Positions 35,483 to 47,400 of a stretch of 64,000 bases of DNA are shown here, piece by piece; position 1 is the stretch's first letter; every line of letters starts with the position of its first letter. Source of the stretch: Plumapathes pennacea (Eukaryota; Cnidaria; Anthozoa; Antipatharia; Myriopathidae); NCBI GenBank assembly GCA_964036295.1, contig OZ038464.1, positions 18,460,443 through 18,524,442 on the forward strand, read 5' to 3'. A model generated the notes under the pieces. The model did not search any database and was not told the DNA's origin. It saw only the letters and a list, made by a program, of their open reading frames with translations. The position numbers and the translations under genes were made by a program.

Positions 35483-36474
35483 TTCTTAATTTTCGTTCAG
35501 TGTGTTCGCGGGTTAAAGTTCGGTATCGCGTCTTTTAAACCGTCTATACATTCACGGAATTTGGGCTTCTAGCCTAGACTTAATTAACTAATATAAATAA
35601 TTTTCTTTTAGTATTGATAATTATTTTTGCGGTCAACGTTTAGTTTTTCTATGTGCTTTTCCTAGTTCATTTGTCTCTTCAAAACTCAGTGTCGTCTGGT
35701 GTCGTCTGGCGTCATTTGGTTCAGGAGCTTGGGTAATCAAGGGTGAAAACCACCCATGTACATCCGGCCATAAACAAGTGTAACCTCGCAATTATTCATG
35801 CATTAAAATTCATCGCAGTGATATATAGGAACGGTGAGAAATTGTACTCGAACAGTCAAGTTGATCAGTCTTGGGAGCATAAGGTTAGACCTAATTCAAG
35901 ATTTAGTGCAATAATGCTTTGAACTGCGTCCTCTTCTGATTAAAAAATGATAAAGCTGCAGTCTTTCGTGATCACGTTAACAAAGCACGAACGAGAGAAG
36001 AAATCGAAGAGAATGTTGGACTCCTTTCGAGATCAAAACTGGCAGAAAACCCGTCGGAATCCATAGTGAAAACTTACAATAAATTAATATTTCGTAGGCT
36101 AACTGAGAAATATCGTAAACACTCAAGCGTTAAAAACGCAGTGTAGCGTAGTGTTATCACTGCAACAAACACCAGTGTTTTTTTTTCTTTTTTCGATGTG
36201 ACTCACTTATTTAACGATTTGTGTACATCTGTAATACAGGTTGTGGATGAAAGGACCACCGAGCCCAAGACAGTCCGAAAGACTGTGATTCAATAATTAT
36301 AAATTTAGATAGATTTAGATAACACTAATTGTACTCAATTCCACCTTTTTGGGGGTTAGCTTCACTTCAGATAACGTGAAAATGCGTTAGATTTTACCTA
36401 ATACTTAGGCCGATCTCGATTTTTATTTTAGGGCTACGAATTATTGATGGTTGTATTTTTAGAATTTAGAACGT

Positions 36475-36493
36475 AATAAAATTCTGCAATAAA
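36475..36493 (+). promoter_or_regulatory. Candidate polyadenylation signals of the MANSC gene
   Basis: Two AATAAA hexamers 13 bases apart, downstream of the plus-strand stop at 35482. Suggestive only. Confidence 0.35.
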
Positions 36494-37345
36494 CAGATAA
36501 TTTTAGATACAGCTACGTCGGGATTGCTTGATCCTTGCTGTGGAGCTATGTGAAACTCATGATAAAGAGCTAGACCAATCAAGGTCTTTTACGGCCGTCC
36601 AATGGGGCCCTTTGAACCACAGTCCTTTGCGCGCAAAAATCCTTGATCCGCCATTTTTGGGGGCCCCGAAAGTCATTCTACTCAGGCTACACTGACGTTC
36701 AGAAAGTCAGATCTCAATACACAGCGCACACTTATAAGTTTATATAAAATCTTTTAATCATTATCAGAGGATTTGTAGTCCCTATAATATAAAAAGACTT
36801 ATTTCACGCTTATCTTGTGTTTAAATTAGTGAATGCAAAAACCAGTGACCAATCAGCAGAAATTATCAACGTTTAGTTTATAATCAATTTTCATATTCTC
36901 CTTATCGAACCACCTACAGGTAACTATATGTATATTAAAAGGAGACTTTTTCCTCTGAAGGGCTATTTAATAAGATCTGGTCGAAGGTTTAAAATAAAAC
37001 TTTCTTATCGCACACTATGTTTAAAATTGCATCTGGAAAAAAAGAGGAGAGAATACTTAGAAATTCTTTAACTCGTTTCTCCTCGTCATTCGGATAAAAA
37101 AACATTCTGCCCCCCTAGTTTAGTAAATGTTTCAGCTATGGTGTGGTTCAAACCAGATCGTATTTTTCATAAAATAGCACATAAAAGATATTGTTCAATC
37201 AGCTCTCATCTGAGCTAGCTATGAATTACCAAGCCCTCTATATTATATCAAATATCTCTCGTGAGATATTCACAGAGATGCAATGGTGCTTAAAATGCTA
37301 AAGGATTGTGATCGTATCGACTTATGCAAAATTTTCTTTACAAAT

Positions 37346-37549
37346 TTAACCCTTTTACTACCATGTTGCTGTGTCCAAACAAATCTGTTTAAGAAAAGCA
37401 AACAAAAACTCCACTCGATAAAAACTGCATTTAAAACTTTCATTTGCGTGAAACAGTGTTCACACATTCTTTGGGTTTCATCTGAAAGTTCGCAAGTTTA
37501 AAGAAATTGAAGTCGACTACAAACTCAGCGTTGGGAGTGAAAGGGTTAA
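37346..37549. mobile_element. TTAA-flanked MITE-like element
   Basis: Starts TTAACCCTTTTACTACCATG and ends GGGAGTGAAAGGGTTAA, the termini of the TTAA family seen at 56332-56542; the internal sequence differs. Confidence 0.6.
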
Positions 37550-38076
37550 TACATGTAGTCTATAAGTAACAAAGTTTTGTAAAGCTGCATTTCTGAAGCA
37601 GACGCTACGTCTACTCAAAGTCAAATGCGAGGAATGCGTCAATTCATCACAGATCAATCTGCGATGCGACCAATGTTGTATTCGTCAAATCAAAGTTAAT
37701 TTATAGCATATTTTCCCATCAAACTATAAATTGGTTCATGTTGTAGTAACGTATGCTGTGAGTGGCGCTGTTCCGCTGTCTGGAGGTCTTTCCCCCAAAA
37801 AGGATCAGCGATTGTACACTTCCAATTCCCAAATCGTACACACACCAGACTTTGGAGTAATTCCTCAGAGCTTGAACAATCCGCAGAATTCTTTTCGCAC
37901 AGTTTCAACAAGGTAAAAACCATCCGAACTCAGAAAACTGCGAAATATCATCCGGGACCCAAAACATTCGGGATCAAAAACTCGCCTACCTGCCATATAA
38001 TTCTCGCACGCCACTGTCGAGCCCGCGATGAAACTTGAGTTACTGCCCAGCGGCAGCGGTTACCTCGAAAATAAAC

Positions 38077-38463
38077 TCAGCACCAAGTCTCCTCGTCGTT
38101 GTCTTTCATACCGTAAATAAAGTAAGGGCTCTTGCCGTGATCAACCGCGCGAGTGATCTCCTTGCTGATCTCGTTGAGTATTTCTCTGTTCCTATTTTCC
38201 TCGGGCATGATATAACTGCGTGTTCTTCGCGTTTCGTAATGTTCCGTGACCGGCACAAGCGAATGCCTGGGGCTGCTTTCCGCAGATTTAATAACATCCG
38301 GGAAATCAAGAACCAAGATGCCTCTGAAGTCATCAGAGCCCCTCTCCTCGTCTTGAAGTCGACGCAATTGTGGAGATGGAAATTCTATTTTGACCTCGGG
38401 GGTGGAGAGGGGGCGCGAGTTTCCGTGGTTATTCGCCATTGTCTCTTCTTGGTCCTCCAGCGC
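38077..38463 (-). CDS. Cav2 last exon, C-terminus ending ETWC
   Basis: 128 codons after acceptor TTATTCATCAG, phase 0, ending with TGA at 38077-38079. The final residues DNDEETWC resemble the x-W-C PDZ-binding tail of bilaterian Cav2 channels. The rest is polar and low in recognised motifs. Whether more alternative tails exist cannot be seen. Confidence 0.9.
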   Translation of the reverse strand, partial: ALEDQEETMANNHGNSRPLSTPEVKIEFPSPQLRRLQDEERGSDDFRGILVLDFPDVIKSAESSPRHSLVPVTEHYETRRTRSYIMPEENRNREILNEISKEITRAVDHGKSPYFIYGMKDNDEETWC

Positions 38464-41400
38464 CTGATGAATAAAAGCATGACTTCTTTAGATATACGTG
38501 CACAACCTATTGACTTGACCGCTTTCAGGCTGGCTTTTCGTATAAATCCGGTGAAGGTCTACATTCGTGTCCCCGGAGATTAAACTTCTGCTATGCTTAC
38601 CCTTTCACTCCCAGAAATGATTATGACTAAATACCTCACGTGTTAAATGAAACCACTCAAATGAAAGCTCTCAACCTTTGTTAATTTGGACAGCAAAAAG
38701 TAATTTGGACGGGAAGACCTAGCAGTGAAAGGGTTTTAAAGCTTACGACAAATATTAAGCCCATCATACCCCGCTTAAATCCCGTATAACGTGAAACACC
38801 ACGCACCCAGAAGTTAACATCTATGGGGCAAGTATCAATTTTATAGCGCGTATTTGAAGGACAAGCAACTGTTCCCACTAGTGTTGTAAAACGGGATTTT
38901 AAAATTAGGGTGTTGGGTACTGACTAACCGTTAAGAAGCATGCTTTCCGGACTTTGCGTCTCTTGATAATTGGGCTGGAAAAGATGGTTTGGAGAATAAA
39001 TGCTCTGAAGCCCGAGATATCAGCTGGAAAAACCAGCAGTCGTTTTTAATCAGGGTCCCCACATCAAAATCCTACGCCCCATTAAACGGATGCATCTAGA
39101 ATTGGACCTGTCAGAGACAGTGTAAGGTATTTGTAATAAAGGTAGAAACTTAACCCTTTCACTGTCATCGTCATTGCTGTGATATCTTCGGATTTTACCG
39201 ACTTAATAAGTGTAGATATAGATGTAGATATTATGTCTGAGTCAAATGCACTCCACTCAACATTACTGTCGGATTTGTCAGCGCAAAAAAAAAAAAGGTA
39301 GCGCAGCTATTAGAATGTACTGGCGGAGAGCTTTCATTTGGGTGGTCACACTCTTAGATTTCATTTGACAGTTCAGGAGTTGGAAGTAAACACTGCTCTA
39401 CATAACTTTCACTTGAGTGTTCACACATTTCATTTGACAGTCCAGGAGTTAGAACTGCTCTCTACCTCCAGCTAAATTCGCCTTCAACTGGCAGTGAAAG
39501 GGTTGGTTTTCAAGCACCTTTACTATATAGTAGAACTTACAGCATTTTCCACTGTGATTGATGCGAAGTTCCATGTCACTCGAGTGAACACTGACCAGCT
39601 AATCACTTGACAGGAGTCAAGACTAGAGACGTAATGTTACTCACCACCGGATTCTTGAAGCTGAGCCTGTGAGTCCTCTTCTTTTTCTGCTTGCCTTCGG
39701 TCGGACCGTCTTCTTCCGTGTCTGTACTGATTATGGTTGGGTTGATATCTGTCAGGTCCATGGGTGCTTCCCGCTATTAGAAGACAAATAGAGAAAACGA
39801 TTGTAAAATCATTTGCCCAAACAAAATTAATCATTTAAAAACCTTAACTCCTCTCTACATCAACGTAAACACTGCTATTAGAATGTACTCACTGAGAGCT
39901 TTCATTTGAGTGGTCACACTTTTAGGATTCATTTCACGGCTCAGGAGTTGGAAATGAACACTGTTGTAGAGTGTAATCATTGAGAGCTTTCATTTGGGTG
40001 GTCACACCTTTAGGTTTCACTGGACATTTCATGAGTTGGAAGTGAACACTGTTCTTAGAATGTACTCATTGACAGCTTTCATTTGGGTGATCACGTCAAT
40101 ACATTTCAGGTATGTTTTTTAGGTACCAGCTAGAACTGTTCACGTTGTTTATCGAAGTTGATGCAACTGAAAGGGTCAAATTACTATTAAGACGTACTCG
40201 AAAACGCACGACTTTTTCCCCACTGCGCATGTCCTCCTCGTCACTGTTGCTGTCCGCTTTCCCAAAAGGTCGGCGAAAAAACCTTAGAGAACGGTGCATG
40301 CGGTGCTTAGCGTTAGCGGTCTCTCCTTGTTCCTTGGTGCTGATGTAAAAACAGAAAAATTAATGAGACTTTAAATCTAGAATCGTAGATTTCTAAACTT
40401 CCGTATATTGATAATAATTATATTGTACACTCAAAATCCCATACAAGCAACTACTGTATTACTTCTTAATTTTTCAAACTGTCCAATTAGGGATTAACAT
40501 ACAACATCAATTATTTAGTTCCTCGTGCACTATATAATTAACACACAACAGGACGGCCAAGTCCAAAGTGGCAGTCAGAGGAATTTTTCGAATTCAATTA
40601 TTTCAAAATTGGACAGCATGTACTCCTGGGCCCGGTTTTTCAAAGCACGATTAGGCTAATCCTGGATTAGGTGTAAACTTTCTTGTCATTTATAAGCCTG
40701 AAAATATGAAGGTTTTGTCCTGCAACGATTTCCTTGATACGTTTTCAGCTAAAACAAGCTTTTAAATCCATATTTGAACAAAACCCTGCATTTTATCGGC
40801 AGAGAGGTCGTCAGAAAGAATTTCGTTAATCCTGGATTAGCTTAATCGGCTTTCGAAAAACCGGGCCCTGTTACATATTCTAATAGTCAGTAGTAGTAGA
40901 GTATATCAGTAGTATAGCAACAGCAGCAGTAGTAGTACCGAGCCGTTTCCGACACACAAGTTTAATAGCCAACTCCCAAATAGTTATTTTATTTCCGACG
41001 AAAGTGGGCAAAAATTGGGTTCGCGCGCCATTTTGTTTTACCGGAAGCCGCCGGGAGGTGAATATTACTTGATATTTAGCAGTAGTTGTAGTAACAATAA
41101 TAATGACATGAAAAGGATGGAAAGAAGGCATATCAAACTCACAAGGTTGGTAGGATACTCATCGTCTTTGATCGTCGTCGAATCGTGACCTGTTCGGGAG
41201 GTGGTCGCAAGTCATTATCTTCTTCATCGGACTCCGATCGATGAAAGAAAAACCGACGAAAAAATGAAGACCTCCTTGACTGCAAACAAAGTGAAATATT
41301 TTAAGTCTTGATTAAGGACATTTGTATACGAACCTCAGACTTTAGTTTTAGTTCGTTCAAGATATGGTTTTATTTGCCTTAAAACTTTACTGAAATTGTC

Positions 41401-44400
41401 CACGAATTCCCGCCGTTAGTGTTAGATACCTTACCTTTTTTCCGCGCGTGCTTTGCGTCTCTCTTTCAAGCCGTTTCTTCTTCATCTGCTTGTAATTCTC
41501 ATAGATAAGCTTCGCACAGTAAATCTTTCCAATTGTCATCTGTTGAGAACTTAGAACTGGAAGAGAAAAAGTTCGTGCGAGTCTCGTACTCTCTACAATT
41601 CAAGAACAGACAGTATAGGTGGCATGAAGAAAATTCACAGTTGGATCAGCTGCCTGCCGCACAAGTGATCAGATGCTAAATTCTCCACACTATTCGTAAA
41701 GAGACAGTATGGGTGGCATAAAGAGAGCTCATAGTTAGATCAGCTGCTTACTGTGCAAGCGATCGAGCCTCACCTGACTGGAGTGGAATCATTTTATCCA
41801 GAATTTTCTTGGGTGTTTTAGGCCAGAGCTGTCGGATGGTTCTTCTTAGCGCGCTGTCTGCGTAAGGGGGATCTCCCGAACTGAAGATGCCTAAAGATGT
41901 TCTGATGAGCGCAAACAGGGTTGGTGTGAAGATCACTGTGTTGTCTCCCATGATCGGCATGTTCATCTTTATCAAACGCTGCAATAAACAAAAACATAAA
42001 TAACAACAATGGCTTTCGATTGACAACAGCGCCAATCACAAACCCGATAAAAAGCACTTTCAACCAATAACTTCCCAGCTGGCACGGACGCTGTAGGAAA
42101 ACAGGTTAAACAATCAGAGGCGACAGCAATTACGCAGTCAATCACGGAGGCTTTAACCAGAAACTAATTACAAAACAGTGGCAGGCAACACTTTAAACCA
42201 ATCAGAAGCCGAAGTAATTACAGCCAATGGACTACAGCAGCCAGAGAAACATGCACTTGTGACTGTTCGCTCTCATACCAGCCACGAATCCAATTTGGTT
42301 TTCGTTTTACACCTGATTGTTTTGTGTTCTGATTGTCAGACAAAACAAAGCTTGTTCTCCGATTGGTTGAGAGGAAAAAGCCTCTATCCTTATTAGTAGC
42401 AAATATTTATATGAGTTGGATTAGAAATAAAATCTCTTCCTACCTTGTAGGCGATGAATTTGGGACACTTCTTTCCAAACCCAACTGGAGGAGACATGTC
42501 GCACATAAGTCGGTACACTTCAGTGTGTTTTATTCTTCCACTGTGAAAAGATCAACATGCTTAGTACTCACCGCTCCAGTACAGTGGTATGAATCAAAAG
42601 ATCAGGCTTAATCTAAAAAGCACATAGAGAGGAAGACGCCATAAAGATCAGAGAGACAGAGACAGAGAGAACATGGTGATGGTGGTGATGAATTGCAATA
42701 GATAGATACTAGAATCCAAACAAACAAGTAAAGTGCAAAAACAGTAAATAAATAAATAAATAAATAAACAAACAAAAAACTGACACTAACATGGAAAGCA
42801 GGAAAAGAACATGCAAACGATAGATGACGCGTAATGTGATATGAAAATATAGGGGAAATATAAGAAAAGGAAAAGATAAATATATCGAGAGGCGGATAAG
42901 ACTATCCACTCACGTTGCTCCAGGGTCGTACTCGGACCAGACTCTCACAAACTCGTCCAGATGATGAGGACCCAGGATGGACTCGTCCCTTGTGAGGTAC
43001 TCAAAATTGTCCATGATGACGGCCACGAAGAGATTCAACAACTGTACGAGAAGAAAGCTTTTAAAGACATCGCGCAGGCAAGGAAGAGCAGTAAAAGACC
43101 CCGCTCCTTAATACCAACTGCGTGTAATGCAGCTTTACAAAGGCACCCTCAAATTCAAACATCGTATAATAATCTATTTTGTAGCATAACAGTATTTTTT
43201 ATATATATCTATAGTGGCCTTTGTGAGTAAAATCTATGAAATAACAAACAATTCTATTGTTGAATGCTGTTGTGCTGTTAGAATTGCAGCACTGTGGGCT
43301 TGTTCCCAACCCGGGTTCCCAATGCGTTCTCAAGCGGTTGTAGGCCTGGTTACCCTTGTAACTATGCACAATAGTACGTGCCATTTCCTGGCATATTCCT
43401 AGTTCCGAGCAATGTACGTTTATATTTCAGCCAATCACATCGCACGTACTATTAAAAAGTAAATAACAGCAGCAGCCCGGAACTTACCAGAAATGAACAG
43501 AAAAAGTAAAAGGTGCAGAAATAGATAATGGAGGCGGCAGTGTTTCCGCACGATGACAGCGTATCTTTCACCTCTCGAACGCAAGGGGCCTCATCAAAGC
43601 AGTCCACCATAATCTTGTGCCAGTTTTCTCCCGTAGCAGATCTGCAGGTAAAGACGTGCTATTAGACACCTCGTCTCCTCATCGAACAAACTGAAGCTTT
43701 GAAGGCAACAATTTAGACAAATATAGAGAATCTCTATTTCTCCCTTTCTTTGTATGTTTTTACTCTAACGAGGGCAACAAAGAAGTACGGTAATCAACAA
43801 GACATACATTTACCTGAAAAGTACTTGTAAAGCAAAGAGGAAATTCTGAAAATTATTGTGTTGGTTGATCTGTCTGCTCCAATCCTCGCTGAGTTCAATT
43901 TTACCAAAAAGCTGCAAAAATATAGAAAGAAAGAAAGAAAGAAAGAAATAAGAAATAAAAAAAATTAAGATACAATACAATACAATAATCTTTACTTAAA
44001 CATTAGATGTGTGCTCAAGCATCACTGCTTGTGGGGTCGTGCATGATGACTTGATGACAGATTGTGTAGAACGTATCACTAGGTACCCAATAAAAGCGCA
44101 AAAAGGGTACAAGTGGACATTAACTCACCTGCATTCCAATTACAGCGTAGACAAAAAACAACATGACGATCAAAATAACGACATAGGGGAGGGCCTGGGA
44201 AGAGAACAAACATAAATCGATATTTAATTGATAATTGATAAAATGATAAATGAACAGCAATGGATTAAGACAGGATGCTGTTTTTCAGAGGTCCTAAAAG
44301 ATAACTTATTACGTGTAGACCGTCGAACTAAGGTTTGTTCTGCGATTGCTGGGCTGCTCGATTGGTCCAAAGAAGTTTGGGGCCAGTCTTGTTTAATCAG

Positions 44401-47400
44401 GGAGAAAAGCAAAACCAAATGCGATACGCTCATGCATGCACGCAAAGCAATCAAGTGGCAATGGCACTTTCTCACACTGTTGATTAGTCATATTGGTTTC
44501 TGGTTGGTTGATAGTGCTTTTTTTCACGCCCTATAGAATTGGTGCTGCAATGCGTTTCTTAAACAAAACCGATCTCCGCAATGCTAAACCGACACACCAA
44601 CCTTAAAAGACTGCAGAAAGGTCCAAAGTAAGATCCTGATGGTGTAGCCCTGTCTCAACAGCTTTATGAGGCGCATGGCGCGAAACAAACGGAAGAAACT
44701 TGGGTCGATACCAAGCTTGGATGTCTGACTCTGAAACAACCAAAGAGCACTTTGAAATTAATACACAGTACGTTTGACTACATTACATTGTTTTAGACTG
44801 TACTATACAACAATAGACAAGAAGGGCTCAAAAAATATGAACAACTCGTAAAACGCCCAGGACATTATTATCCAACTACCTTAGTAACGCGCAATTATAC
44901 CACAGAAGCGGCTCGCCCAAATACTGAAAAACGACTCATAAACTAATATACAGTCGTATACTACACGCTGAAGTGTCAAATAGGATATAGTATTACATGC
45001 GAAACCGAATAAACAAATTACAAACTCTACACTATAAACTCTACAAGCTCTACACGCTGTGCTGTGTACGCTGTGCTGTGCATAGGGTTATATACTTACT
45101 GGCTCAGACCACTCTAGTATCAAACCAACCAACGTGGTTACGACGATTAAAAAGTCAAACACGTTCCAGGCATCTCGAAAGTAATTCTGTCGAAAATAAT
45201 CAAAAAGTGTTTCCGCATATAATGCTTGTATGTACATAATGAATTTGTATTGTAATGTTGCACATATGTAGGGTACGTTTTGTCGTCCCGGCAACGTTAT
45301 GAGGACGTAAAAACACTTTTAAAGGATCTATCAAAACCTATAATGCACCAGTCAATTGTAACCCCCACCCCCCACCCCCCCCCCCCCCCCACCTCGGGGA
45401 ATAGTGGGGACATGGATTTTCTTTGTTGCAATAATCGACTATTCCCCCACCCCATGGGACATAATGTGCTGACAAATCCCCCACATTGTGGGGCCAAAAA
45501 TTTGGCAAAATCTTACAAGAGGCTTTGCACAGAAACTTCTCTCACGAACGAACCGCGTGGTCGAACTGGACGAGGCCGCACTGCATCATATTTTCGGTCA
45601 AATCTCCCACCTTGAGCCCCACCTCCGCAGGTCGGGAATCATGAAGAGAAAATCCCCCACCCCTTCGGGCTTAAACACCTTTCAAATACGAAAAAATGCC
45701 CCACATTGCCCCACCATTCCCCAAGGTGGGGGGGGGGTGGGGGTTACAATTGACTGGTGCATAACTGTTTGCACGCTCGTGCAACATACAGTACACTGAC
45801 CTGCTTAAAAGCAATCAGTTTAAGAAGGACCTCTATCAAAAACACAAACGTAAACGCTGTGTTGAGTTTCTCAAGGACTTTTTCGTAGTTTTCAGAATTG
45901 CCGTCATACTGAAAAGAAAAACAACACACCAAGGTTAAACAGAACGTTAAAGAAGCCTTGTCAGGCAATCTGGTGTTTTGCTTACATCCGGAAAGTACTT
46001 CTCTCTCAGCACACAAAAAACTAAACACAACTTGATGGTAAGATAGGTAAATACAGCGGTTTTCGGATGACTGTCGAAAGTAATCGTGTGGATGCTTTGG
46101 TTTTGGGTTTGTTACGATTTTTGATTGGTTTAAACAAGTTTGGTGGTACTCTCGGCCAATCAGAAACAAAAGCAAAAACTTGAGTCTAACGATATTCTTA
46201 TGCAAGCAAGCACGTGATGACGGGCGCGCACTGCTGATTCGTTTCTTCTCCGCCGTAAAACCAAACACAAATTACTCTGGTTTCTGATTGGTCAAAAGTG
46301 TTTTCAGCCTCCGTGATTGGCGGTGTAATTATTGGTATGTACCCATGTATATATGTATGCATGTGTGTACGTAAATATGAATGTATGCATGTTGTGTGTG
46401 TGTATAAGTCATCTAATCACACTTTTCAGAGGCATAAATGAAACTCAAGAATAAGAACTTACAGAGATCATAAGGACAACAGCGTTTAGGACGATGGCGA
46501 TCATGATGAAAACCTCAAACGGCTTGGAATCCACCACGCACCAAACTTTGTAGATGAACGTGCTCTTGTCTACTGGCATATACCGCTGACGAGGCCTGGC
46601 CGTCATGGCGAACTGAATGCAGTCCCGCTGATCAGGCACATCGAAAGAAAAAAAAAAAAATTTAAAAGAGGAATACGACGAGGAATCGGCAGGGTACAAT
46701 TCTTTCACTGCCATTCTTCTCTGTCCAAGTCAAACTAAAAGACGCAAAAATACCTCAGCTCCACTCAGCAGCAAGCTAAACAATCACTATTTTCGATATG
46801 TCACGTTTTACTTTTCCAAAGTGAGGCCTCGTGTAAGGCATTTAATATGGAAGAGTTTGTTTTAAGTGAATTGTACTATTAAACTGTACTCATTGGGAGC
46901 ATTCGTTTGACAGGTCACATATTTACTTGGTTTCGTTTGACGGTTCAGTAGCTGGAAATGAACACTGCTGCTAGAATGTACTCATTGAGAGCTTCATTTG
47001 TTAGTTTATGAGTTGGAAGTGAACACTGCTATTAAACTGGACTCATTGAGAGCTTTCGTTTGACAGGTCACATATTTAAGCTTCATTTGACGGTTCAGGA
47101 GCTGCAAGTGAACACCTGCTAGAATGTACTCATTGAGAGCTTTCATTTGAGTGGTCACACCTTTTGGTTTCAGTTTTACAGTTTAGGAGTTGGAAGTGAA
47201 CACTGCTATTACAATTTGCTCACTGAGAGGTTTTAATTGTGTTCTCACACCTTACAGTTTCACTTGACAGTTCAGCAGTTTTCCAGATCGAGTGAAATTC
47301 GCCTTTGGCAGTGAAAGGACTAGCACTACTGCTATCATAATCGAGATTTTTGATAAGGATACCTGATTTCTGTCCAGTTCGCATCCCTGCATCTCTTTTT

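Larger units (their letters stand above)
35483..38076. other. Convergent intergenic region (3' ends of the MANSC and Cav2 genes)
   Basis: No coding exon found. AATAAA occurs on the plus strand at 36475 and 36488, possible ends for the MANSC transcript about 1 kb past its stop, and its complement lies near 36420 on the minus strand. The 3' UTR of the Cav2 gene should extend left from 38076. A TTAA-flanked element lies at 37346-37549. Confidence 0.45.

Noticed and set aside
38035..38583. Plus-strand open frame of 182 codons
   Set aside because: It is antisense to the last Cav2 exon, whose minus-strand frame joins in phase to the rest of the channel.
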